Positions 1-5,812 of a stretch of DNA of 6,364 bases are shown here, piece after piece. This DNA comes from Elusimicrobiota bacterium (lineage in GTDB: Bacteria > Elusimicrobiota > Elusimicrobia > Elusimicrobiales > UBA9959), in assembly GCA_030637365.1 (NCBI GenBank), contig DAOWGR010000075.1, positions 1 to 6,364 on the forward strand, in the 5' to 3' direction. The notes beneath the pieces are model-generated. The model worked only from the letters and a program-made list of their open reading frames with translations, was not told where the DNA came from and did no database searches. The translations under genes and the position numbers were made by a program. Position 1 is the first letter of the stretch; every line of letters begins with the position of its first letter.

Positions 1-504
1 ATGGTTTTTACCGGAAGATATTATTCTTCCGATAGAATATCACAGCCGTTTTCGGATCAGCAGTTAACGGATGATGAAAAACCCGTTTTGGAAGCGGCGC
101 TTTATCCAAATGTGGCGCGCGACGGACATTTTGTATCAAGCGCCAATCTTGCCGTTACCGGTAATGTTCGGGATATTGATGAAGTTAAATTATTTTTAAA
201 AATACTTTTGTCCGGGCAGAATTTAAAAATTTTTACCGAAAGTTTTTCTGTTTTTCCATGTTTGAAAACATCTGTTGAGGGGATGATAAGAGTAAATAAA
301 AATTATTCCGTTTACAGAAAAATTCTTTCGAACGCGAAGATGACGCCCAATATATCGGTTTTTCCCACTTATGAATTTTTGATGAACAGGGTTTTATGGG
401 ATATGTCGGTTAAGATAGCGAAGAATAATTATAGTTCACAAGAATTTGTGAAGAAACTCATATTTGTCCAAAGCGAGGTTGATTATTTAATGTCGCTTTA
501 TTAA
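1..504 (+). CDS. ABC transporter extracellular solute-binding protein (family 1 type), C-terminal part
   Basis: The reading frame is open from the first base of the window to a TAA stop, giving 167 residues. I read it as the C-terminal part of a periplasmic binding protein of the sugar-type (family 1) ABC importers, which usually have about 400-450 residues. An internal 'MVFTGRYYSS' segment resembles the 'AM...G.W' stretch of these proteins. It is followed by a segment like 'eA..FlkfLlS.e.q..f' (DEVKLFLKILLSGQNLKIF). The C-terminal helix pattern (YEFLMNRVLWDMSVKIAKNN...EFVKKLIFVQSEVDYLM) matches the usual final helices. The ATG at position 1 is therefore probably an internal Met and the gene is 5'-truncated by the window edge. 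Any signal peptide and the permease genes would lie outside. The ligand cannot be told from this part. The family call is moderately secure; it rests on pattern resemblance only. Confidence 0.68.
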   Translation: MVFTGRYYSSDRISQPFSDQQLTDDEKPVLEAALYPNVARDGHFVSSANLAVTGNVRDIDEVKLFLKILLSGQNLKIFTESFSVFPCLKTSVEGMIRVNKNYSVYRKILSNAKMTPNISVFPTYEFLMNRVLWDMSVKIAKNNYSSQEFVKKLIFVQSEVDYLMSLY

Positions 505-532
505 GGTTACAGGAATCAGGTAACAGGATGGC
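505..532. repeat. degenerate 7-bp tandem repeat, 4 units
   Basis: Directly after the stop codon the sequence reads as heptamers GGTTACA, GGAATCA, GGTAACA, GGATGGC. Units 1 and 3 agree at 6 of 7 positions and all four begin with GG. GTTAC at 506-510 could pair with GTAAC at 520-524, but the 5-bp stem has no T tract, so I do not call a terminator. It belongs to the same kind of short-period tract seen in every intergenic space of this window. Confidence 0.5.
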
Positions 533-554
533 AAAAAGGATAAGTAAGGAAAGT

Positions 555-594
555 AGACTCTAAGACACCATGACTCTTAGACTCTTTGACTTTT
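555..594. repeat. degenerate 8-bp tandem repeat, 5 units
   Basis: The sequence divides into octamers AGACTCTA, AGACACCA, TGACTCTT, AGACTCTT, TGACTTTT, with consensus WGACTCTT. Seen another way, the 11-mer GACTCTWWGAC occurs at 556, 572 and 580, spaced by 16 and 8 bp. The tract ends 8 bp before the start codon of the GGDEF gene, so it occupies the place where a ribosome binding site would be expected. No good Shine-Dalgarno sequence is visible there. Confidence 0.6.
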
Positions 595-602
595 GAAAAA
601 CT

Positions 603-2108
603 ATGAATGAACAGAATAAACTGATTTCCAGAAGATTAAAAAATGACGCCAAACTGTTTGAGAACAAAGACGCGTTTTTTGGTTTTGTATTGGAGTATTT
701 TTGTAAGTACTTTAAGATAGACGGCGCGTCTTTTTTTGAATATGACGCGGAAAATTCATTTTTGAAAATGAAACTGCATTTAAGAAACGGTATAATTTTT
801 GAAGATGAGGAGAACATTCTTATTACGGAGGATTCTGTTTTAAACGCTTCGGTTTTTGAAAAAAGTCCTTTAGCGATTAGGGTTTTTAGCACCGATTTTC
901 TTTATATTCCGTTTATTTTGGATTCCCATGAAATCAATACGGCAAATACTGATAATTCGCGAAAGGAGCGTTTGGGTTTTATAAGATTGGAGAGAGAGGC
1001 GAAAAAAAGAAGTTTTTCAAAAAAAGAAATGGATTTGGCTCAAAACGCGGTTAGAGAGCTCACGCGCGATTTATATAAAGCGGAATTTGTGGATTTAAAT
1101 AAAAGGTACTCCAAAAATATCATGGCTATTACGGAACTTACCGAGATATTCGCCACTTCTCTTAGGGTTAATGAAAGTTTTAAGCATATTTTGGAAGGCG
1201 TTCAAAAATATTTCGGTTTTGACCGCGCAAGGCTTTATCTCGTTAATAAAGACGCAAATAAGCTTCAAGGCGAATTGAGCGTTGATATAAGCGGCCGCAT
1301 AAGCAGTTTATCTTATGAAGAAATTCCGCTTGAAGTCGGAGGACATAGATTGGCCGATATTATTTTAAGCAAAAAGCGAAATCCTTTTTTTGACAGATAT
1401 ACGGATTGCGTGCTTTATGTTCCGCTTGTTATTCAGGGGGTTAATACCGGACTTCTTATTGTTGATAATATGCTGAGTCAGCAGAAAATTGAAGAGTCCG
1501 AATTTGCCATGCTCAAATCTTTCGCGGGACAAATAGCGCTTGTCGTGGATAATGTCAAGCTTTTTGATAAAGTGGAAGAGCTTTCTCTTTATGACGAGCT
1601 TACCGCGTTGCCGCTTCGGAGGTATTTTCAGGAGCGTTTTCAAGAAGAATTCTATAGGGCTGAAAGGTTCAAGCAGCCTATGGCGCTTGTTTGGGCGGAT
1701 GTGGACTATTTTAAGGATGTTAACGATACATACGGACATCAAATAGGCGATAAGGTTTTAAAAGAAGTCGGCCGCGTTATCATTTCGAATTTGAGAAAAA
1801 TAGATTTTCCTTGCAGGCACGGCGGCGATGAAATTCTAATACTTTTGCCGCAGGCTACCGGCGAGGATGCAAAGCGTTTTTCTAAAAGGCTTTTGGATGA
1901 AATAAAGGATATGCGTATTCCGGTTTCTTTTTCAAAAGATAAGTTTGTGAATATTTCTTTGAGCATCGGCATAGCCACATTTCCTGATGATGCTTCATCC
2001 GGCGACGCTTTACTGCAAAAAGCGGATGAGGCTCTTTATTGGGTTAAATCTCACGGCCGCGGCAATATCGCTTTATATGGAGAAACGGTAAGGAAAGAAA
2101 GTAAATAG
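603..2108 (+). CDS. GAF-GAF-GGDEF protein, probable diguanylate cyclase
   Basis: This 501-residue soluble protein has no signal peptide or membrane helix, so it should act in the cytoplasm. Two GAF-like sensory domains (about 20-155, degenerate, and 178-325) are followed by a GGDEF domain (about 325-495), which in this family condenses two GTP into c-di-GMP. The GGDEF landmarks are visible: DELTALPLRR (331-340, where Asn of the usual LPNR is Leu), the metal-binding DVDYFKDVND (366-375) followed by GHQIGD, the signature GGDEI (407-411), and SLSIGIA and ADEALYWVKSHGRGN near the end. An RxxD inhibitory site is present (R398-D401) at the usual five-residue distance before GGDEI, so product inhibition is expected. 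Phe-to-Ile at the last signature position is the main oddity; the acidic catalytic residues are kept. The ATG at 603 has only a weak ribosome binding site, but the first GAF region starts soon after it. GAF ligands cannot be inferred. Confidence 0.9.
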   Translation: MNEQNKLISRRLKNDAKLFENKDAFFGFVLEYFCKYFKIDGASFFEYDAENSFLKMKLHLRNGIIFEDEENILITEDSVLNASVFEKSPLAIRVFSTDFLYIPFILDSHEINTANTDNSRKERLGFIRLEREAKKRSFSKKEMDLAQNAVRELTRDLYKAEFVDLNKRYSKNIMAITELTEIFATSLRVNESFKHILEGVQKYFGFDRARLYLVNKDANKLQGELSVDISGRISSLSYEEIPLEVGGHRLADIILSKKRNPFFDRYTDCVLYVPLVIQGVNTGLLIVDNMLSQQKIEESEFAMLKSFAGQIALVVDNVKLFDKVEELSLYDELTALPLRRYFQERFQEEFYRAERFKQPMALVWADVDYFKDVNDTYGHQIGDKVLKEVGRVIISNLRKIDFPCRHGGDEILILLPQATGEDAKRFSKRLLDEIKDMRIPVSFSKDKFVNISLSIGIATFPDDASSGDALLQKADEALYWVKSHGRGNIALYGETVRKESK

Positions 2109-2160
2109 TAATCAGTAATTGGTAAATAGCAATGGGAGTCTTTTAAATTTGCTGATTACT
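2107..2160. repeat. 7-bp tandem repeat (4 units) with perfect 9-bp inverted arm
   Basis: Heptamers TAATCAG, TAATTGG, TAAATAG, CAATGGG run from 2109 to 2136, directly after the TAG stop. AGTAATCAG at 2107-2115 is exactly complementary to CTGATTACT at 2152-2160, enclosing 36 nt, so the region can fold back. TTGCTGATTACT (2149-2160) recurs exactly at 5838-5849, in front of the last gene. No T run follows the hairpin, so a classical intrinsic terminator is not supported. Confidence 0.6.
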
Positions 2161-2174
2161 TCCTTCTTTGGCGG

Positions 2175-2231
2175 GTTGTAACTATTTATTAACACTTACA
2201 CTATCATTGTTTAACACCAATTCGTTAAAAT
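2175..2231 (+). promoter_or_regulatory. upstream element copy A (probable promoter region of the outer-membrane barrel gene)
   Basis: Bases 2175-2230 align without gaps to 3815-3870 at 40 of 56 positions by my count, and both copies lie upstream of a gene. Shared blocks are GTTGTAACT, TTAACA (2189-2194), TATCAT (2202-2207), TTAA (2211-2214) and GTTAAAA. TAAAAT at 2226-2231 matches TATAAT at five of six positions and is the best -10 candidate, 35 nt before the ATG. TTAACA resembles a -35 box but is too far from that -10, so the core boxes remain uncertain. Conservation between boxes suggests a regulator site or a repeat family. Confidence 0.55.
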
Positions 2232-2266
2232 ATGTCGCAAGCAACACTTGTTTCCAGCGAGTAATT

Positions 2267-3649
2267 ATGAAAAAAAACAAACTGACTTTTCTTTTAATGG
2301 TTTTTTGCTTGATTGCGTTCCTTGGGGCGTTCCAAAGCGCTTATGCCGCTTTTGAGGATATAGCGCTTGGCGCGAGGGGTGAAGGTTTGGCTAATTCGGT
2401 TACCGCCGTTGAAGGTATGGATTCTATGACAATAAATCCCGCGGCTTTTGGCGGAGTCAGGAAATTTATGAGTGGAACTCATTTTCTTTCTTCTTACAGA
2501 ACCGGACAAGGCGATGCCGATTTTAGAAGTTATTCCGTGAGCGCGCTCGTTCCAAAAATGTTTCATTTGAGAAACGGAACAATGGGATTTTTAGGAAGGT
2601 ATCGGTTAAATTCCGGAGTTACTCAAGAAAAAACCATGCAGTTCGGTTATTCCACATGGCAGCTTTTAAGAACTGAAAAAGGAATTTTGGATTTTGGAGC
2701 GAATTTTAAGATTCTTGGGCTTACGGCGATTGGGAGCGGAGATTCCGCGAATTCTTTCGCGTTGGATATCGGGTCCATTTTAAGGCTTGGCGATGGAAAA
2801 ACCGTCGGTTTATCTTTTTTGAATATAAATAATCCTCTTTTTGATATCGCGCCCGCGGAGGATAAGGCTCCTTTTGTAATGAGGGTGGGGTATTGCGAAG
2901 ACAGAGATGATTATTTGCTTTCAATTGATTTTGTGAAACGTTCCGGTTCTTCAGGCTCCAATCGCACATATAGTCTTAATTCCGGCTATGAATATTTGTG
3001 GAGGACTTATAAAAACGGAATATTTTCAACAAGAGCGGGTTTGAGCCTTGGGGATAATTCATCTTCATTGAATATGGGAATGGCCTATAAATTGGTCGCC
3101 ACCGAGATATTTTATTCTTTTTCCGCGCCTTTGACCCGCGCTGTTAATATCGGCCATTCCGTGAGTTTGGTTATAAGGTTCGGAGCCAGAGATATTGAAA
3201 GCGAATATGAAAGGCTTATAAGACAGGAGATGAAATACAGGACGGAACTTATGTCGGCTCTTGATGAGTCGGCGAAAAGAGAAATGATTTTAAAAAACGA
3301 ACTCAATGCTCTTAAAAAGGAAACTGATGATTTAAAAAAACAACTGAATCGCGAGGTTAAAAAAACAAATAGAACTTTCGCGGCTAAAAAAAAGTTGGAA
3401 CATATCATAAATAGGCGGAAAAAAGCCGGCAGGGAATTAAAGAGGCTGGAAAGAGAAAGAAGACAAAATAAGCTTAATCAATTGAAATTTCAATTTAGCT
3501 ATGATTGGCAAAATTATTTGAAGCTTAAAATTGGCGGGGCGCCGAAGGATGTTCTTAAGGGCGTGCTTGGCCGAATTATCAGCAATTATCAAGATGTCGG
3601 CATAGATATAAGCCAGGCGACAATTGAATTGCAAAAAATCATCAAATAA
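2267..3649 (+). CDS. PorV/FadL-like outer-membrane beta-barrel protein with C-terminal coiled coil
   Basis: The predicted protein has 460 residues. Residues 1-27 form a Sec signal peptide (KK-N-K, hydrophobic core, cleavage after A25-Y-A27). The mature N-terminus ALGARGEGLANSVTAVEG...INPAAF (33-61) is the hallmark of the PorV/PorQ and FadL-related barrels ('aLGaRa.gmg.A......a..NPA.L'). Residues up to about 306 alternate in the manner of beta strands, with many Gly and aromatic residues. From about 311 to 420 the sequence is a charged, heptad-like helix ('ESEYERLIRQEMKYRTEL', 'KNELNALKKETDDLKKQL'), followed by a short tail with GAPKDVLKGVLGRI and GIDIS. The tail should lie in the periplasm; a 100-residue coiled coil is not part of the standard fold. 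I chose the ATG at 2267 because it begins the signal peptide; an in-frame TTG at 2168 would put 33 residues before it. The ribosome binding site is weak. Transport or secretion partners are unknown. Confidence 0.78.
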   Translation: MKKNKLTFLLMVFCLIAFLGAFQSAYAAFEDIALGARGEGLANSVTAVEGMDSMTINPAAFGGVRKFMSGTHFLSSYRTGQGDADFRSYSVSALVPKMFHLRNGTMGFLGRYRLNSGVTQEKTMQFGYSTWQLLRTEKGILDFGANFKILGLTAIGSGDSANSFALDIGSILRLGDGKTVGLSFLNINNPLFDIAPAEDKAPFVMRVGYCEDRDDYLLSIDFVKRSGSSGSNRTYSLNSGYEYLWRTYKNGIFSTRAGLSLGDNSSSLNMGMAYKLVATEIFYSFSAPLTRAVNIGHSVSLVIRFGARDIESEYERLIRQEMKYRTELMSALDESAKREMILKNELNALKKETDDLKKQLNREVKKTNRTFAAKKKLEHIINRRKKAGRELKRLERERRQNKLNQLKFQFSYDWQNYLKLKIGGAPKDVLKGVLGRIISNYQDVGIDISQATIELQKIIK

Positions 3650-3666
3650 AAAGGCGTCGCCTTTTT
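3648..3666 (+). terminator. intrinsic terminator overlapping the stop codon
   Basis: AAAAAGGCG-T-CGCCTTTTT is a perfect inverted repeat whose first As include the last two bases of the TAA stop. In RNA it would give about an 8-bp stem with a three-base loop ending in a U5 tract. The short A/U flanks make it bidirectional in principle, although no convergent gene is present. It should end the barrel transcript and so argues for a separate promoter for the next gene. Confidence 0.75.
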
Positions 3667-3668
3667 AT

Positions 3669-3700
3669 AGCGCGACAGCGCAACAGAAATACAGCGCGGC
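3669..3700. repeat. 8-bp tandem repeat, 4 units, left arm
   Basis: The units are AGCGCGAC, AGCGCAAC, AGAAATAC, AGCGCGGC, with consensus AGCGCNAC. The array is GC-rich against AT-rich surroundings and begins 3 bp after the terminator stem. Its unit is the reverse complement of the unit in the array at 3778-3817; 3668-3686 pairs with 3792-3810 at 16 of 19 positions. Confidence 0.7.
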
Positions 3701-3777
3701 TGAGAAAAACAAGAAGTCAGATTTAGTTATCCTCTACTTTCCGCTTACCAATCTCTTTGTTTTTATTTTTTTGTGCT

Positions 3778-3817
3778 GTAGCGCTGCCACACTGTAGCGC
3801 TGTCGCACTGTTGTGTT
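3778..3817. repeat. 8-bp tandem repeat, 5 units, right (inverted) arm
   Basis: The units are GTAGCGCT, GCCACACT, GTAGCGCT, GTCGCACT, GTTGTGTT. At double period, CTGTAGCGCTGCCACA (3776) and CTGTAGCGCTGTCGCA (3792) agree at 14 of 16 positions. The unit is the reverse complement of that in 3669-3700. The last unit runs straight into upstream element copy B, whose opening GTTGTAACT could have grown from the same 8-bp pattern. Confidence 0.72.
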
Positions 3818-3871
3818 GTAACTTTTTGTTAACATTTGCGTTATCATCCATTAATACACCCCTGTTAAAAT
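3815..3871 (+). promoter_or_regulatory. upstream element copy B (probable promoter region of the propeller gene)
   Basis: This is the second copy of the element at 2175-2231, with the same spacing of TTAACA (3829-3834), TATCAT (3842-3847), TTAA (3851-3854) and GTTAAAAT (3864-3871). The first TTAACA is part of a palindrome TGTTAACA (3827-3834), an operator-like feature that copy A keeps only in part (TATTAACA). TAAAAT (3866-3871) or TATAAA (3872-3877) could be a -10 box. The start codon is 130 nt further on, so the transcript would have a long leader, unlike copy A. Confidence 0.55.
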
Positions 3872-3944
3872 TATAAAGCGTGATAAAAGACTCCAAAGTT
3901 TGAAATGCGGAGTTGAAAGCAATTATTTAGGAAACTTATGTTTT

Positions 3945-3972
3945 ACTAATTACCGATTGCTAATTATCGTTT
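3945..3972. repeat. 7-bp tandem repeat (4 units) in the leader of the propeller gene
   Basis: The heptamers are ACTAATT, ACCGATT, GCTAATT, ATCGTTT. GTTTTACTAAT (3940-3950) recurs exactly at 5808-5818, and GATTGCTAATTAT (3955-3967) matches 5836-5848 at 11 of 13 positions. The tract at 5813-5854 is thus a relative of this one. It sits between the putative promoter and the ribosome binding site, so it is probably transcribed. Confidence 0.6.
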
Positions 3973-3986
3973 GCTTCCGTAATTTT

Positions 3987-3992
3987 GGCGGA
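3987..3992 (+). promoter_or_regulatory. ribosome binding site deciding the start of the propeller gene
   Basis: GGCGGA lies nine bases before the ATG at 4002. The frame is also open back to a TTG at 3900, but that extension would translate the repeat tract and has no comparable site before it, so 4002 is preferred. Confidence 0.55.
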
Positions 3993-4001
3993 AAAGTTTT
4001 T

Positions 4002-5744
4002 ATGGAAAATCCGAATATTGACAAACAATTGGACGAAATGTGGAAAAGAGTTACCGGAACAAGCTATGTTCCCGAATCCGGTCATTTGCCTAAAGATGTC
4101 AGAGAGTCTAATGTGGAAACGATGAAGTTTCTCAAGGATAATTTTTCCAGAGCGCAAATTGAATGGCAGAGCCTTCTTGAAACCAAAGAGCGCAATATCG
4201 AGGATTTAAGTTCTCAGCTTAATGAAATTAAAGCGCATTTGGGCGAATTAAAGCAGCATTATAAAATCGCGCGAGAAAAGCTTATTGCCGAAGATATTAG
4301 CGCCGCCATGAAGCTTGATGAAACCCAAAAGATTTTAAAGAGCCAAAAAAACCATCATTGTAAAGAAGTCGCTCTTCTCAAAGAAGTGCTTGAAAGAAGA
4401 AAAACAGAAACGGAAAATCTTCAGATAAGGGTTGATAAGTTTGTCGGCGAGATTGGCGAAAACCGGAAAAAGACCATAACTCAAAAAGAAGATAATATGA
4501 ATTTGAAAGATTCCGTTATGAGTCTTGAAAACAAAATTCAAGAATCTAAAAGAGCCGTGGAAGAAACTTTAAGCGAACTTTTTGCCGAAAGGAAATCCAG
4601 GGGTATGGCTGAGAAAAAGGCGAGTGAAATGGAGGCAAAGGTTAAGGAACTTCAGGCTGATATAACTTCGCTTAGAAGCAATTGGGACGCTGAAAGAAAG
4701 CAATGGCGCGAACTTTGGGAACGAGAGAGAAGCGTTTGGGAAACTCATAGGCAGGAATTTGCCGTATGGGAACAAAGATTGAGAACCGAAAGACAAATAT
4801 GGACGGACAAAATAAAGAAAGAGGAACAAAAAGATATTGATTATGCCGCGGGGCTTTCAAAAGTTCTCAAAGAATCAACGCAATGGTCTGAAAAAGTTAC
4901 GCAGATACTTAAACTTTACGCGCTTAAGGGCGTTGAATTGCCTAAAGTATTTGTTCCTATCGGACAAAAATCAATGCTTAAACCCGCAGGAGCGTTTAAA
5001 AAGGTTTTTGCGGTGGCTCTTATGGGGCTTATCGCTCTTGGCGGGCTTGGTTTTTGGGCGTATGATTATAGAAGCAAGGTTCATTTAAAGCTTTTAAATC
5101 AATATCCTTTAAAGCTTGAAAATCCCACCGCGGTTTCAATTTCAAAAGAGGGTATTTGGATTAGTGATTGGCAGAACGGCATAAGCCTTAGAGACAAAAA
5201 GGATTTTGTTCTTTTGCGCAAAATAAACGGTTCAAATAAGGGGCCGTTCAGACCTTCCGCGATGGAAGTTAAAGGCGATTATATGTGGGTTTTGGATATG
5301 GCGCAACTTAGATTTGTGAAAAAACAAACCAAGCGAGGGCTTGTTTTACAATCCGTTAAAACGCCGGGACCGGCGCCTCAAAGCGTTTCTTTTGACGGAT
5401 TTAATTTATGGTCTTTTGACGCGGCCACGGGGCTTGTATACAGATATTCACTGGATCCCGGGCAAGGAATAGAAGCGAGTTTTGAAATTAAAGGAATCAA
5501 AAACATAGTTTCCATGCAATGGAGAGGGCCGAATTTATGGGTTTTGGGTTCCGATAATTATCTAAAAAGATATGGCTTTGAGCACAATGCGTTCAGAGAA
5601 ATATCTTCACAGAAACTCAAAAGCAAGCCGGTATCGTTTTCTTTTAGGAAAGATAATATTTGGCTTATAGAGAGAAATAAAAATCAGAACGGATACGAAT
5701 TAAAAAGATACAGATTTAAAATATTTGGAAGTTCGAATGGATAG
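4002..5744 (+). CDS. bitopic membrane protein: cytoplasmic coiled coil, one TM helix, five-repeat propeller-like domain
   Basis: I do not recognise this 580-residue protein as a named family. Residues 1-45 are a short non-coil head. Residues 45 to about 325 are charged, heptad-like helix; within it W228, W235, W239, W246, F253, W256, L260 and W267 are spaced by 7, 4, 7, 7, 3, 4 and 7, so aromatic residues fill the core positions. One hydrophobic helix (335-354, VFAVALMGLIALGGLGFWAY) follows KK. With no signal peptide, the N-terminus should be cytoplasmic and the C-terminus periplasmic. Residues 370-575 contain five repeats of the form [SA]-[VM]-x-hydrophobic-x4-[ILM]-W-[ILVS], with Trp at 386, 429, 470, 513 and 554 (spacing 43, 41, 43, 41). 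This is the blade pattern of beta-propellers, which usually bind proteins or ligands. A structural or sensory trans-membrane role is likely; no catalytic motif is seen. The preceding gene shares its upstream element. Confidence 0.8.
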   Translation: MENPNIDKQLDEMWKRVTGTSYVPESGHLPKDVRESNVETMKFLKDNFSRAQIEWQSLLETKERNIEDLSSQLNEIKAHLGELKQHYKIAREKLIAEDISAAMKLDETQKILKSQKNHHCKEVALLKEVLERRKTETENLQIRVDKFVGEIGENRKKTITQKEDNMNLKDSVMSLENKIQESKRAVEETLSELFAERKSRGMAEKKASEMEAKVKELQADITSLRSNWDAERKQWRELWERERSVWETHRQEFAVWEQRLRTERQIWTDKIKKEEQKDIDYAAGLSKVLKESTQWSEKVTQILKLYALKGVELPKVFVPIGQKSMLKPAGAFKKVFAVALMGLIALGGLGFWAYDYRSKVHLKLLNQYPLKLENPTAVSISKEGIWISDWQNGISLRDKKDFVLLRKINGSNKGPFRPSAMEVKGDYMWVLDMAQLRFVKKQTKRGLVLQSVKTPGPAPQSVSFDGFNLWSFDAATGLVYRYSLDPGQGIEASFEIKGIKNIVSMQWRGPNLWVLGSDNYLKRYGFEHNAFREISSQKLKSKPVSFSFRKDNIWLIERNKNQNGYELKRYRFKIFGSSNG

Positions 5745-5764
5745 AAGCAAGAAGCGGGCGCAAA

Positions 5765-5792
5765 AGTGGCAAGTGGATAGTGGCAAATGGCA
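5765..5792. repeat. 7-bp tandem repeat, 4 units (AGTGGCA)
   Basis: The units are AGTGGCA, AGTGGAT, AGTGGCA, AATGGCA; units 1 and 3 are identical. At double period, AGTGGCAAGTGG (5765) and AGTGGCAAATGG (5779) agree at 11 of 12 positions. It lies 20 bp downstream of the propeller gene. No terminator is visible between 5745 and 5868. Confidence 0.72.
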
Positions 5793-5812
5793 GATAAGAG
5801 GCAAAAAGTTTT

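Larger units (their letters stand above)
3650..4001. other. 352-bp non-coding region between the barrel and propeller genes
   Basis: In order it contains the end of the terminator, an 8-bp repeat array (3669-3700), an unassigned stretch (3701-3754), a T-rich tract (about 3755-3773), the inverted 8-bp array (3778-3817), upstream element copy B (3815-3871), a leader with a 7-bp repeat (3945-3972), and a ribosome binding site (3987-3992). The stretch 3701-3754 shows nothing I can name beyond weak 7-bp periodicity. I see no tRNA, other structured RNA gene or convincing small ORF. Confidence 0.6.

Noticed and set aside
506..524. Hairpin GTTAC/GTAAC after the solute-binding protein gene as a terminator
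   Set aside because: The stem is only 5 bp with no T tract, and it is explained by the 7-bp tandem repeat.
560..892. Antisense open frame of 110 codons opposite the start of the GGDEF gene (similar ones at 1365-1742, 3112-3408 and 6114-6308)
   Set aside because: The translations are low-complexity mirror products of AT-rich codons or coiled-coil codons on the other strand, with no domain pattern, and lie inside well-supported genes.
2107..2160. Intrinsic terminator after the GGDEF gene
   Set aside because: The 9-bp stem has a 36-nt loop and is followed by CTTCTTTGG rather than a T run, so it fits the repeat pattern better than a terminator.
2168..2266. A 33-residue N-terminal extension of the barrel gene from a TTG at 2168
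   Set aside because: It would bury the signal peptide that begins at 2267 and would translate the conserved upstream element, so it is better read as non-coding.
2267..3649. Assignment of the barrel as a true type IX secretion component (PorV)
   Set aside because: Only the general PorV/FadL-like barrel hallmark is visible, and no other type IX components (PorK, PorL, PorM, PorN, Sov) or C-terminal sorting domains are in the window.
3776..3818. CRISPR-like array in the gap between barrel and propeller genes
   Set aside because: Units are 8 bp with no unique spacers and no cas genes nearby; it is a short tandem array with an inverted partner.
3900..4001. A 34-residue extension of the propeller gene from a TTG at 3900
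   Set aside because: It translates the 7-bp repeat tract into an unrelated hydrophobic stretch, has no ribosome binding site, and the ATG at 4002 has one.
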